Positions 52,254 through 61,586 of a stretch of 64,000 nt of DNA are shown one piece after another. Under the pieces are notes generated by a model. That model was not told where the DNA came from and ran no database searches. It saw only the letters and a program-made list of their open reading frames with translations. The number at the start of each line of letters is the position of its first letter. Position 1 is the stretch's first letter. Position numbers and translations under genes: made by a program. Origin of the DNA: Massilia sp. Root133 (GTDB lineage Bacteria; Pseudomonadota; Gammaproteobacteria; Burkholderiales; Burkholderiaceae_D); contig NZ_LMEW01000005.1 of NCBI RefSeq assembly GCF_001426525.1, forward strand, positions 176,367 to 240,366, in the 5' to 3' direction.

Positions 52254-53275
52254 GCGCTCCGCGCGCGCCGCATGCGCAGGAGCTTCGGCAGCGCGATGGT
52301 CACGAGCAGCAACACGCCCACGACGATCGTCATGTAGATGCCGGGGATGTTGGCGAGCGACAGCCCGTACGTGACGGTGCCCATCGTGAGCACGGCCAGC
52401 ATCACGCCGGCAATGGTGCCGGCGCCGCCCGCGATGCTGACGCCGCCCAGGATCACCATCGTGATCACTTCCAGCTCCCAGCCGGTGGCGATGTTCGGGC
52501 GCGTGCTGCCGATGCGGCCCGTGAGCAGGAAGGCGGCCAGGCCGGCCATCGCGCCCGTCAGCATGAACAGCGCGAGGCGGTAGCGGTCCACGGCGATGCC
52601 GGAAAAGCGCGCCGCTTCCGGGTTGTTGCCGATGGCGTAGATGCGGCGGCCCCAGCTCGTCGTGTGCAACAGCACGGCGAACAGCGCGGCGCACACGAGC
52701 AGCACGACGAACTCGCGCGGTACGATGCCGAAGAAGTAGCCCTGGCCCCAGTCGGCCATCAGCTGCGGATAGCCGGTGAACGCCTTGTCGCCCAGGACGA
52801 CGCTGGCCAGGCCGCGGTACAGCGACACGGTGCCGATCGTGACGACGATCGACGGCAGTGCGAAGCGCGTCACGAGCACGCCGTTCAGGAAGCCGCACGC
52901 GGTGCCCGTGGCCAGCGCGACGAGCGGCAGGCTTTCGGCCGGAAAGCCGGCGCCTTTCGCCAGGCCCATCGCGACGGACGACAGCGCGAGGGTGCCGGCG
53001 ACGGAGATGTCGATCTCGCGGCAGATGATCAACAAGGCCATCGGCAGTGCGATCAAGGCCTTCTCGCTGAAATTCTGCGTGCCGTCCAGCAGGTTGTACA
53101 GGTCCAGGAAGTGCGGCAGCGCGATGCTGTTCGCGACGAAGACCACGACGAACAGCATGGCCAGCAGGCTTTCCCAGCGTCCGAGGATCGTTTTCAGGCG
53201 CGGCGTTTCGCGGTCGAGGATCGTGTAGCGCGAGGACGATTTGGGTTCGGGGGGCATGGTGGTGGTCGGGTTCAC
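52250..53275 (-). CDS. rhaQ: Rhamnose ABC transporter permease (RhaQ), GTG start
   Basis: 341 aa inner-membrane permease of the RbsC/AraH family with about ten helices. Signatures: FSEKALIALPMALLIICREIDISV, GTACGFLNGVLV, and the EAA-like loop YAIGNNPEAARFSGIAVDRYR (quoted in part). GTG at 53275 overlaps the stop of rhaP as GTGA and has GGAGT upstream; an ATG at 53257 has no RBS. Pairs with RhaP to form the channel. Confidence 0.87.
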   Translation of the reverse strand: MNPTTTMPPEPKSSSRYTILDRETPRLKTILGRWESLLAMLFVVVFVANSIALPHFLDLYNLLDGTQNFSEKALIALPMALLIICREIDISVAGTLALSSVAMGLAKGAGFPAESLPLVALATGTACGFLNGVLVTRFALPSIVVTIGTVSLYRGLASVVLGDKAFTGYPQLMADWGQGYFFGIVPREFVVLLVCAALFAVLLHTTSWGRRIYAIGNNPEAARFSGIAVDRYRLALFMLTGAMAGLAAFLLTGRIGSTRPNIATGWELEVITMVILGGVSIAGGAGTIAGVMLAVLTMGTVTYGLSLANIPGIYMTIVVGVLLLVTIALPKLLRMRRARSA

Positions 53276-54270
53276 GCGGCACTCCGTTTGGGTTGGGCGT
53301 CCGTGCCGTGCAGCGGCAGGATCTGGCGGCTGCGGCGGCCGGCGCCGCGGGCGTTGATCAGGACGGCGACGAGGATCACGAGGCCGGTGAGGGCGCTTTG
53401 CCAGAACGGCGACACCTGCAGCACGGGCAGCGCGTTGCTGATCACGGTGAGGAACAAGGCGCCGAGCGTCGCGCCGAGCACCGTGCCGACGCCGCCGCCG
53501 ATGGAGACGCCGCCGATCACGCACGCGGCGATCACGGTGAATTCGAAGCCGTAGGCGATTTCCGTGTAGGCGACGGCATAGCGCGCCACCCACAGGTAGC
53601 CGCACAGGCCGGCGACGGCACCGGACAGCGCATACGTCCCGAGCAGGCGCTGGTGGCTCGGGATGCCGATGTAGCCCGCGCATTGCGGCGCGTTGCCGAT
53701 GGCGTACAGGTCGCGGCCAAAGCGGGTGCTGCGTGCGATCCAGGCCATGAGCGCGAGCGTGGCGGCCGCGATCCACACGAGGTTCGGGAGGCCCAGCAGG
53801 CGGTCGAGCGGGAACGCGATGAAGTGAGGCGGCATCTGGTGCGCCGACACCCACGCGCCGCCGGACAGCACGAACACGGCGCCGCGGTAGACGCTCATCG
53901 TGCCCAGCGTGACGACGATGGGCGGCAGTTCCAGGAAGCCGATCAGCCAGCCGTTGACGAGACCGAGCGCCAGGCCGACGGCGACGGCCGCCAGCATGAT
54001 CAGCGCCAGCGGCAAGCCGGGATAATGGGCACCCAGCATCGCGGCGACCATGCCGGACAGCGCCAGGTTCGAGGCGACGGACAGGTCGACGCCGCGCGTG
54101 ACGATGACGAGCATCTGCGTGAGCGCCAGCATCACGAGCAGCGTGCTGTCCGTGACGAGGTTGGCGAGCGAGTCGGCCGACAGGAAGACCGGCGCGCGCA
54201 GGCCGACGGCCACGACGAGCAGCACGACCATCGCCGCCAGCAGCGGTTCGCGTTGTTTCAGGATGTTCAT
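53272..54270 (-). CDS. rhaP: Rhamnose ABC transporter permease (RhaP)
   Basis: 332 aa, ten-helix permease of the same family. Signatures: MLVIVTRGVDLSVASNLALSG (in part), LGLVNGWLIGFLELPPIVVTLG (in part) and the cytoplasmic loop YAIGNAPQCAGYIGIP. Starts in the ATGA overlap with rhaT and overlaps rhaQ by 4 bp. Different enough from RhaQ that the two form a heterodimer. Confidence 0.88.
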   Translation of the reverse strand: MNILKQREPLLAAMVVLLVVAVGLRAPVFLSADSLANLVTDSTLLVMLALTQMLVIVTRGVDLSVASNLALSGMVAAMLGAHYPGLPLALIMLAAVAVGLALGLVNGWLIGFLELPPIVVTLGTMSVYRGAVFVLSGGAWVSAHQMPPHFIAFPLDRLLGLPNLVWIAAATLALMAWIARSTRFGRDLYAIGNAPQCAGYIGIPSHQRLLGTYALSGAVAGLCGYLWVARYAVAYTEIAYGFEFTVIAACVIGGVSIGGGVGTVLGATLGALFLTVISNALPVLQVSPFWQSALTGLVILVAVLINARGAGRRSRQILPLHGTDAQPKRSAA

Positions 54271-55778
54271 GCGGCCTCCATGGTCAGGCCGGATGCCGCG
54301 GCGACGACCGATTCAGGCGTCGCATCAAGGCGCAGGAATTCGCGCTGCACGCGGCCGTGATGCATGACGACGATGCGGTCCGCCATGCCCAGCACTTCCG
54401 GCAGTTCGGACGACACGAGGATCACGGACAGCCCGCGCGCCACGAGCTGGCTGATGAAGCGGTGCACGGCCGCTTTCGAGCCGATGTCGATGCCCTTGGT
54501 CGGCTCGTCGAGGATGATCACTTTCGGATCCGTCGCGAGCCATTTGCCGAGGACGACCTTTTGCTGGTTGCCGCCCGAGAGCTCGGCCACGTGCTGCGTC
54601 AGGTGGCTCGCCTTGAGTTCCAGCTGTTCCGCGAAGTGGCGCGCGATGGTCGCTTCCTGCTTGCCGCGGCCGCGCAGGAAGAAGCCGATGCGCGACAGGA
54701 TCGGCAGGGTGATGTTGTGCTGGATCGGCATCGTCAGGTGCGCGCCATGGTGCTGGCGGTCTTCCGGCACGTAGGCGATGCCCAGCGCGATCGCTTCGCT
54801 GGGCGAACGCGCCATCACGGGCCGGCCGTCCAGCGTGACGCACCCGGAGACGCCGGGCGTCAGGCCGAACAGCGCCTGCATCACCTCGGAGCGGCCGGCG
54901 CCCACGAGGCCGTAGAAGCCGAGGATCTCGCCGCGGCGCAAGGTAAAACTGACGTCGTCGAATTCGGTGGGATGGGACAGGTTCTGCACGACGAGCAGCG
55001 GTTCGCCGATCTCGGCCTCCGCCTTCGGATACGCCTGGTGCACGGCGCGGCCGACCATCAGCGCGACGAGTTCCTGTTCCGTGATGTCGGCCAGGCGCCC
55101 CTCGGCGACGAACTGGCCGTCGCGCAGCACGGTGTAGCAGTCGGCCACTTCGAAGATCTCGTCGAACTTGTGCGAGATGAAGATGACGGCGGTGCCGGCC
55201 GCTTTCAGTTGGTCGATGATGCGGTACAGCTCCCGGATCTCGCGCTGCGACAGCGCGGCCGTCGGTTCGTCCATGATGACGACGCGGGCATCCTGGGCGA
55301 GGGCACGCGCGATCTCGACGAAGTGGCGCTGCGCGACCGACAGGTCTTTTACGCGCGCCTTCACGGGCAGAGCGACTTCCAGGCGGGCGAACAAGGCTTC
55401 CGCCTCGCGCTCGATCTGCGCCCAGTCGATACGCCCCGCCCGTACGGGCTGGCGGCCGACGTAGATGTTCTCGGCGACGGAGAGTTCGTCGAACATGACG
55501 GTCTCCTGGTGCACGGCGGTGATCCCGGCGGCCATCGCTTCCTGCGGGCTTGCGAAGCAAACGGGCTTGCCGTCGAGCGACAGGGTGCCGGCGTCCGGAC
55601 GATAGATGCCCGTGAGCGTCTTCACGAGCGTGGACTTGCCGGCGCCGTTCTCGCCGATCAGGGCCATGCATTCGCCGGCGCGGATCGTGATGTTCACGCC
55701 GTTCAGGGCATGGATGCCGTTGAAGCGCTTGCTGATGCCGGTCAGTTGGAGGACCGGGGGTGTTTGGGTGGCTGGCAT
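54267..55778 (-). CDS. rhaT: Rhamnose ABC transporter ATP-binding protein (RhaT)
   Basis: 503 aa with two ATPase halves, as in all RbsA-type sugar importers. First half: Walker A GENGAGKST (42-50), signature LSVAQ and Walker B VVIMDEP. Second half: degenerate P-loop VGAGRSEVMQ, intact signature LSGGNQQK and VIILDEPTKGID. Cytoplasmic. Overlaps rhaP by 4 bp. Separated from rhaS by 112 bp that hold a REP-like element, which may reduce expression after the binding protein gene. Confidence 0.92.
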   Translation of the reverse strand: MPATQTPPVLQLTGISKRFNGIHALNGVNITIRAGECMALIGENGAGKSTLVKTLTGIYRPDAGTLSLDGKPVCFASPQEAMAAGITAVHQETVMFDELSVAENIYVGRQPVRAGRIDWAQIEREAEALFARLEVALPVKARVKDLSVAQRHFVEIARALAQDARVVIMDEPTAALSQREIRELYRIIDQLKAAGTAVIFISHKFDEIFEVADCYTVLRDGQFVAEGRLADITEQELVALMVGRAVHQAYPKAEAEIGEPLLVVQNLSHPTEFDDVSFTLRRGEILGFYGLVGAGRSEVMQALFGLTPGVSGCVTLDGRPVMARSPSEAIALGIAYVPEDRQHHGAHLTMPIQHNITLPILSRIGFFLRGRGKQEATIARHFAEQLELKASHLTQHVAELSGGNQQKVVLGKWLATDPKVIILDEPTKGIDIGSKAAVHRFISQLVARGLSVILVSSELPEVLGMADRIVVMHHGRVQREFLRLDATPESVVAAASGLTMEAA

Positions 55779-55800
55779 GATTAATAGTCGGCATGTGTGC

Positions 55801-55881
55801 CGTCATTCCCGCGGACGCGCGAATCCATGCTGAGCCGAATTCGGTCGCTCAGTATGGGTTCCCGCCTGCGCGGGAACGACG
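55801..55881. repeat. REP-like double palindrome, copy 3, inside the rha operon
   Basis: Starts CGTCATTCCCGCG and ends CGCGGGAACGACG (55869-55881), with ATCCATGCTGA and TCAGTATGGG as an inner pair, as in copy 1. It lies between rhaS and rhaT. In bacterial ABC operons such a hairpin after the binding-protein gene often protects the upstream mRNA, giving more binding protein than transporter. Confidence 0.82.
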
Positions 55882-55890
55882 GGCTGGTGG

Positions 55891-56898
55891 TCAGAACAGC
55901 TTCGCGAACTTGTCGACGTTATCCGCGTTATAGGTGAACGGCGGCCCCAACGCAGCCTCGCGATTGGCATCCAAGGTCACGCTGCCCAGCCGTCCGACGG
56001 ACACGCTGGCACCCGGCTTCGCCTCGACCTTGCCCTTCACGAACTGGTCGGCCGCGTAGGTGGCGGCGTAGCCCAGGTCGATCGGATTCCAGATCGCGAA
56101 TTCCTTCACGGCGCCGCTCTTCACATGGCCCGCCATTTCGGACGGCAGGCCGAGGCCCGTCACGTAGACCTTGCCGACGAGGTGTTCGTCCGCCACGGCC
56201 TTGCTGGCCGCGACGATGCCGACGGTGGTCGGCGCGATGATCGCCTTCAGGTCGGGATGGCTGCGCAGCAGGCCGATCGCCTCGCGGTAGCTCTTGTCCG
56301 ACTGGTCGTCGCCGTACACGGTGGCCACCAGCTTGATCTTCGAGTACTCGGGTTTTTCCAGCACCTTCTTCATCACGCCGATCCAGATGTTCTGGTTCGT
56401 CGCCTGCGCGGAAGCCGAGAGGATCGCGATCTCGCCCGCCCCCCCGATCTCGTCGGCCGCCATCTGGATCTGCTTCTCGCCGATCAGTTGCGCGTTCGAC
56501 GGATTCAGTTGCATCTGCCGGCCTTCGGGCGCGAGGCCGCTGTCGAACGAGACGACCTTGATCCCGCGTTGCATCGCCTTCTTCGCGATCGGCACCAGCG
56601 CGTTCGGGTCGTTCGCCGAGATCACGATCGCGTCGACCTTCTGGCTGATCAGCGAGTTGATGATCTCGATCTGGCCTTCGGCGCTGGGCGTCGTCGGACC
56701 TGTATAGATCACTTCGACGTCGCCGAGCTGTTTCGCCGCTTCGTCGGCGCCCGTGTGGGCCGCGTCGAAGAAGCCGTTGCCGAGGTTCTTCACGACCATC
56801 GCGATGCGCGTCTTCTCCGGCTTCTTCTCGGCGCAGCCGGCGACACCGGCCAGGACGCCGACGGCCGCCAGCGCGAGCAGGGTGGTTTTAAGCTTCAA
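55891..56898 (-). CDS. rhaS: Rhamnose-binding periplasmic lipoprotein (RhaS)
   Basis: 335 aa solute-binding protein of the RbsB/LacI type. Lipobox GVAGC (Cys at about 22) predicts an inner-membrane-anchored lipoprotein. Conserved blocks: MVVKNLGNGFFDAAHTGADEA (in part), DAIVISANDPNAL, VVSFDSGLAPEGR and a VYVTGLGLPSEM segment near 240. Starts in an ATGA overlap with rhaR. Same order as in the R. leguminosarum rhamnose locus. Confidence 0.9.
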   Translation of the reverse strand: MKLKTTLLALAAVGVLAGVAGCAEKKPEKTRIAMVVKNLGNGFFDAAHTGADEAAKQLGDVEVIYTGPTTPSAEGQIEIINSLISQKVDAIVISANDPNALVPIAKKAMQRGIKVVSFDSGLAPEGRQMQLNPSNAQLIGEKQIQMAADEIGGAGEIAILSASAQATNQNIWIGVMKKVLEKPEYSKIKLVATVYGDDQSDKSYREAIGLLRSHPDLKAIIAPTTVGIVAASKAVADEHLVGKVYVTGLGLPSEMAGHVKSGAVKEFAIWNPIDLGYAATYAADQFVKGKVEAKPGASVSVGRLGSVTLDANREAALGPPFTYNADNVDKFAKLF

Positions 56899-57797
56899 TG
56901 TGCTGCCTCCAGTTGCGCGTCCAGCCGCGGGTCGAGCGGCGCGTCCAAGTGGAACAGCGCGGCGGATTGCAGGTCGAACTGCGGATTAAAAAAAGGCGCC
57001 CCGACGTTCGGCGCCACTTCGTCCGGTTCGACGGTGACGACCTTGACGCCGTACTGCTCGAGCGTCTGTACGGCCTTGTCGGAGGCGCCGGTGTCCGTGA
57101 TGACGGTCGATACGCGATCGAGGCCGCACAGGATCAGGCCCGCCTTGCGCGCGAACTTGGAGCTGTCGGCCAGCACGATCAGTTCCTCCGCCTGGCTGAT
57201 CAAACGCTTCTCCGCCTGGATCAGCAGCGGGTCCGCTTCCATCAGGCCGAGCAGCGACAGGCCGTAGACGCTCATGAACATCTTGCCGGCGTAGTGGTGC
57301 TGGGTGATGTCGTTGTCGAACGGCGAGAGGATCACGTTCTGCTCGCGGTAGACCTTCCCGCCGGGGACGATGATCTCGTTCTCGCTCGAGACGAGCAGGC
57401 GCTCGGCCATCAGGAACGAATTGGTCAGGATCTTGAGGTGTTTGTCGGCCAGGAACTCGGCCATCATGAACGTCGTCGTGCCGCCGTTGATGATGATCGT
57501 TTCGCCGTCGGTGCACATGCCGGCCGCGTGGCGGGCGATGGCCCGTTTGCGGGCGGCGTAGCACTGGATGTTGTTCTGGAACGTTTCGCTCGACAGCGGG
57601 AACTGGCGCTTCTTGGGAAGCAGGTTCTCGGCGCCGCCGCGGGTGCGGGTGAGCAGGTTGCGGGCTGCGAGCCAGCTGATGTCGCGCCGGACCGTCGCCG
57701 GTGACGCGTTGAGCCATTCGACGAGCTGCTGGACCGTCGCCGTCTGGTGCTCGGCGAGCAGTTTCAGCAAACGCTTGCGGCGTTTGTGATTCACCAT
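56895..57797 (-). CDS. rhaR: DeoR-family transcription regulator (RhaR-like)
   Basis: 300 aa repressor. The N-terminal DeoR HTH has TVQQLVEWLNASPATVRRDI and LLTRTRGGA. The C-terminal sugar-phosphate-sensing domain has IIINGGTTTFMMAEFL and ILTNSFLMAE. The ATG at 57795-57797 has AGGAGGAGA upstream. It heads the transporter operon and is the likely repressor of both rhaRSTPQK and rhaDI, acting on the repeats at 57901-58007. The effector is probably a rhamnose catabolic intermediate. Confidence 0.88.
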   Translation of the reverse strand: MVNHKRRKRLLKLLAEHQTATVQQLVEWLNASPATVRRDISWLAARNLLTRTRGGAENLLPKKRQFPLSSETFQNNIQCYAARKRAIARHAAGMCTDGETIIINGGTTTFMMAEFLADKHLKILTNSFLMAERLLVSSENEIIVPGGKVYREQNVILSPFDNDITQHHYAGKMFMSVYGLSLLGLMEADPLLIQAEKRLISQAEELIVLADSSKFARKAGLILCGLDRVSTVITDTGASDKAVQTLEQYGVKVVTVEPDEVAPNVGAPFFNPQFDLQSAALFHLDAPLDPRLDAQLEAAH

Positions 57798-58117
57798 GTG
57801 TCTCCTCCTATGCCGTTTATGTAGTTGTGCGGCGGGAACAGCGTCGTACCGTGGGTCGCGCCGTCTGGGAAAAAGAGTAATGAGGAGTTGAAAGCCCGTC
57901 AATCGTTAAATGATCAAACGATTGATTATTTGGCCGCCGCGGCGCGCTCAAATGCGCGTTTCGATCAACTAAATGATTAAATCGCTCTTGGTCACGATGT
58001 TGATCGATTCCGCGTTGACACTGATTGGGCCGCTGAATTCTACTGTGCCGGATGCCGCGACCGTGGTTCACGGCGCGGGCCAGACGACACACAACGCAAA
58101 CACATGGAGACGTATTT
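57798..58117. promoter_or_regulatory. Divergent rha control region with candidate RhaR operators and rhaD promoter
   Basis: 320 bp, markedly AT-rich in the middle, with no gene. Two 12-mers TAAATGATCAAA (57907-57918) and TAAATGATTAAA (57970-57981) differ at one base and start 63 bp apart, six helical turns. The first lies within AATCGTT...AACGATT (57901-57923). TCGATCAA (57961-57968) is exactly inverted as TTGATCGA (58000-58007). A TTGACA (58015-58020) is a good -35 for rhaD; its -10 is poor (TTCTAC or TACTGT near 58038-58046). DNA-looping repression is a reasonable inference. Confidence 0.65.
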
Positions 58118-60226
58118 ATGGGTGCAATGAGCGCTACCTCCCACAAGGAACCGATCACGTCGCGCTGGGACGACCAGCACGCCGCCACGCTGAACGAGCC
58201 CGAGCTGCTGCTGTACCGTTCCAATCTGCTCGGTTCCGACCTGCGCATCACGAACTTCGGCGGCGGCAATACGTCGGCCAAGATCGTCATGACGGATCCG
58301 CTCACGGGCGGGCAGGTCGACGTGCTGTGGGTGAAGGGCTCCGGCGGCGACCTGGGTTCGATCAAGCTGGACGGCTTCTCGACCCTGTACATGGACAAGC
58401 TGCAAGCCTTGAAACAGCGCTACCGCGGCCTGGAACACGAGGACGAGATGGTCGGCTACCTGCCGCACTGCACGTTCGACCTGAACCCGCGCGCCGCGTC
58501 GATCGACACGCCGCTGCACGCCTACATCGACCGCCGCCACGTCGACCACATGCACCCGGACGCGGTGATCGCGATCGCCGCGTGCAGGAACAGCCGCGCG
58601 CTGACCGAGAAGATCTTCGAAGGCGAACTGGGATGGCTGCCGTGGCAGCGTCCCGGCTACGATCTCGGACTCAAGCTCGAGAAACTGTCGCAGGAGCAGC
58701 CGCAGCTGAAGGGCATCATCCTCGAAGGCCACGGCCTGTTCACGTGGGGCGATACCGCCAAGTCGTGCTACGAGACGACGCTCGCGATGATCAAGCGCGC
58801 CGAGGAGTGGCTGGCCGCGAACGTCAAGCAGCCCGTGTTCGGCGGCCCGGTCGCTCAAGCGCTGCCGGCCGATCAGCGTGCGGCGCTCGTCGCCCGCCTG
58901 ATGCCGCTGCTGCGCGGGAAGATCAGCCAGCAGGAATTCAAGCTGGGCCACTTCGACGATTCCGACGCCGTGCTGGAATTCGTCTGCAGCGCCGACCTCG
59001 CGCCGCTGGCCGCGCTGGGCACGTCCTGCCCGGACCACTTCCTGCGCACCAAGATCCGCCCGCTGGTGCTGGACTTCGACCCGGCCGCGCCCGATTTTGA
59101 TCGTCTGGTGTCCGGTCTCGATCAGGCCTTGAGCGATTACCGCGCCGATTACACCGCGTATTACGAGCGCTGCAAGCGCGACACGTCGCCGAAGATCCGC
59201 GACGCCAATCCGATCATCTACCTGATCCCGGGCGTGGGCATGCTGTCGTTCGCGAAGGACAAGGCGACGGCGCGCATCGCCGGCGAATTCTACGTCAATG
59301 CGATCAACGTGATGCGCGGCGCGAACGGTGTCGACGAGTACGTCGGCCTGCCGGAACAGGAAGCGTTCGACATCGAATACTGGCTGCTGGAAGAAGCGAA
59401 GCTGCAGCGCATGCCGAAGCCGAAGAGCCTCGCGGGCCGCATCGCCCTGGTGACCGGCGGCGCGGGCGGCATCGGCCAGGCCGTGGCGCGCCAGCTGCTG
59501 CAGGAAGGCGCCTGCGTCATGCTGACGGATATCGATGCCGATGCGCTGGCAGGCGCACGGGACAGCCTCGTCAAGGTCGCCGGCAAGGACAACGTCGCGA
59601 CCGTGCAGGCCAACATCACGAGCGAGGAGGAGGTGGGCGGCATCCTGTCCGCCGCCGCGCTGCGCTTCGGCGGCGTCGACCTGCTCGTGTCGAACGCGGG
59701 CATCGCCTCCGCGGCGCCGCTGGACGAGACGTCGCTGGAGGTCTGGAAGCGCAACCAGGACATCCTCGTCACCGGCTACTTCCTCGTGTCGCGCAACGCA
59801 TTCCAGATCATGAAGCAGCAGAAGCTGGGCGGCAGCATCGTCTTCGTGGGCAGCAAGAACGGCCTCGTCGCGTCGGCCGGCGCGTCGGCGTACTGCACGG
59901 CGAAGGCGGCCGAGATCCACCTGGCCCGCTGCATCGCGCTGGAAGGCGCGGAACACGGCATCCGCGTCAACGTCGTCAATCCGGACGCCGTCATCCGCGG
60001 CTCGCGCATCTGGGACGGCAAGTGGAAGGAAGAGCGCGCCGCGTCGAACAAGATCGACACGGACGACGTGGAAGAGTTCTACCGCAAGCGCAGCATGCTC
60101 AAGAAGAGCGTGTTCCCGGAAGATATCGCGGAAGCCGTGTACTTCTTCATCAGCGAGAAGTCGGGCAAGAGCACCGGCAACGTGCTGAACGTGGATGCCG
60201 GCAACGCCGCGGCATTCACGCGATAA
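58118..60226 (+). CDS. rhaD: Bifunctional rhamnulose-1-phosphate aldolase/L-lactaldehyde dehydrogenase (RhaD)
   Basis: 702 aa fusion. Residues about 1-430 are a class II aldolase (GGGNTSAKIVM; HMHPDAV with the metal-binding HxH; EGHGLFTWG). Residues about 450-702 are a short-chain dehydrogenase (TGGAGGIGQAVA; SNAG; YCTAKAAE with catalytic Tyr and Lys). It splits L-rhamnulose-1-phosphate into DHAP and L-lactaldehyde, and the second domain is thought to oxidise the aldehyde to lactate. The ATG at 58118 is used because GGAGA lies seven bases upstream and this gives the family's usual length. Confidence 0.92.
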   Translation: MGAMSATSHKEPITSRWDDQHAATLNEPELLLYRSNLLGSDLRITNFGGGNTSAKIVMTDPLTGGQVDVLWVKGSGGDLGSIKLDGFSTLYMDKLQALKQRYRGLEHEDEMVGYLPHCTFDLNPRAASIDTPLHAYIDRRHVDHMHPDAVIAIAACRNSRALTEKIFEGELGWLPWQRPGYDLGLKLEKLSQEQPQLKGIILEGHGLFTWGDTAKSCYETTLAMIKRAEEWLAANVKQPVFGGPVAQALPADQRAALVARLMPLLRGKISQQEFKLGHFDDSDAVLEFVCSADLAPLAALGTSCPDHFLRTKIRPLVLDFDPAAPDFDRLVSGLDQALSDYRADYTAYYERCKRDTSPKIRDANPIIYLIPGVGMLSFAKDKATARIAGEFYVNAINVMRGANGVDEYVGLPEQEAFDIEYWLLEEAKLQRMPKPKSLAGRIALVTGGAGGIGQAVARQLLQEGACVMLTDIDADALAGARDSLVKVAGKDNVATVQANITSEEEVGGILSAAALRFGGVDLLVSNAGIASAAPLDETSLEVWKRNQDILVTGYFLVSRNAFQIMKQQKLGGSIVFVGSKNGLVASAGASAYCTAKAAEIHLARCIALEGAEHGIRVNVVNPDAVIRGSRIWDGKWKEERAASNKIDTDDVEEFYRKRSMLKKSVFPEDIAEAVYFFISEKSGKSTGNVLNVDAGNAAAFTR

Positions 60227-60246
60227 TATCAATTCAGAAGAACAGC

Positions 60247-60267
60247 GGCACCGCCGGGCGCGGTGCC
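60247..60267. other. Intercistronic hairpin between rhaD and rhaI
   Basis: GGCACCGC-CGGGC-GCGGTGCC: perfect 8-bp arms and a 5-nt loop, 20 bp after rhaD and just before the rhaI RBS (ACAGGAGA). It may tune rhaI expression or mRNA decay. No T-run, so not a standard terminator. Confidence 0.5.
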
Positions 60268-60285
60268 GCGACGACAGGAGACAAC

Positions 60286-61581
60286 ATGACGACCCTCATC
60301 GATGCCGGTCTGGTGGCCGACCATAACGCGCAGCTGGCGACCCGGCTGGAAGCCGACTACGAGGCGCTCGGCGGCATGCTGGCCCGCCGCGGCCAGGATA
60401 TCGAGGCATTGACGGCCCTCGCGCAGCGCTTCGCGGTCGCGGTCCCCAGCTGGGGCGTGGGCACGGGCGGCACCCGCTTCGCGCGCTTCGCGGGCCGCGG
60501 CGAGCCGCGCAACGTGTTCGAAAAGCTGGACGACTGCGCCGTCATCAACGAACTGACCCGCGCCACGCCGGCGGTCTCTCCGCACTTCCCATGGGACCGC
60601 CCGACGGATGCGAAGGAGCTGCGCCAGAAAGCGGACGACCTGGGCCTCGCCTTCGACGCCGTCAACTCGAATACCTTCCAGGACCAGCAGAACCAGGAAC
60701 ACACGTATAAATACGGCAGCCTGACGGCGAACAGCAGCGCCACGCGCGCGCAGGCCGTGAAGCACAACATCGAATGCATCGAACTCGGACGCGAACTCGG
60801 GTCGAAGGCGTTGACGGTATGGGTCGGCGACGGCGCCAACTTCCCCGGCCAGCACAACCTGCGCGGCGCGCTGGAGCGCTACCTGGACAGCATGCGCGAG
60901 ATCTACGCGGCGCTGCCGGACGACTGGAACGTCTTCATCGAACATAAACTGTTCGAGCCGGCGTTCTACGCGACGACCATCGCCGATTGGGGCACGAGCT
61001 TCGCGTGCGCGACGGCGCTGGGTCCGAAGGCGAAATGCCTCGTCGACCTGGGCCACCACGCGCCGAACACGAACATCGAAATGATCGTCGCGCGTCTGGC
61101 GCAGTTCGGCAAGCTGGGCGGCTTCCACTTCAACGACAGTAAATACGGCGACGACGACCTGGACTCCGGCTCGATCAACCCGTTCCAGCTGTTCCTGGTC
61201 TTCAACGAGCTGGCCGATGCGGCGCTGCGCGAAGGCCCGGCGTTCAAGCCGGCCTACATGCTGGACCAGTCGCACAACGTGACCGACCCGGTGGAGAGCC
61301 TGATGAACAGCGCGGTGGAAGTCCAGCGCGCGTACGTACAGGCCGCGCTGGTCGACCGCGCGCAACTGGCGGAGCTGCAGGAATCGAACGACGTGCTGCT
61401 GTCGGCGCAGGCGCTGAAGCAGGCGTTCCGCACGGACGTGTCGCCCATCCTCGCGATGGCGCGCGTGCGCTCGGGCGGCGCGGCCGATCCGGTGGCGTGC
61501 TACCGGGCCAGCGGGTATCGGGACAAGGTCGCGAGCGCGCGGCCGGCGAAGGCGGGGGCGAGCAGCAGCGGGATCGTGTGA
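60286..61581 (+). CDS. rhaI: L-rhamnose isomerase (RhaI, Pseudomonas stutzeri type)
   Basis: 431 aa. Interconverts L-rhamnose and L-rhamnulose with a divalent metal; cytoplasmic, first catabolic step. TIM barrel with VPSWGVGTGGTRFARF, the acidic segment WVGDGANFPGQ, FIEHKLFEP (metal-ligand Glu), CLVDLGHHAPN and GGFHFNDSKYGDDDLDSG (metal and substrate residues). The ATG at 60286 has AGGAGA upstream. Follows rhaD by 59 bp. Belongs to the broad-specificity rhamnose isomerase group, not the E. coli RhaA type. Confidence 0.92.
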   Translation: MTTLIDAGLVADHNAQLATRLEADYEALGGMLARRGQDIEALTALAQRFAVAVPSWGVGTGGTRFARFAGRGEPRNVFEKLDDCAVINELTRATPAVSPHFPWDRPTDAKELRQKADDLGLAFDAVNSNTFQDQQNQEHTYKYGSLTANSSATRAQAVKHNIECIELGRELGSKALTVWVGDGANFPGQHNLRGALERYLDSMREIYAALPDDWNVFIEHKLFEPAFYATTIADWGTSFACATALGPKAKCLVDLGHHAPNTNIEMIVARLAQFGKLGGFHFNDSKYGDDDLDSGSINPFQLFLVFNELADAALREGPAFKPAYMLDQSHNVTDPVESLMNSAVEVQRAYVQAALVDRAQLAELQESNDVLLSAQALKQAFRTDVSPILAMARVRSGGAADPVACYRASGYRDKVASARPAKAGASSSGIV

Positions 61582-61586
61582 ATGAC

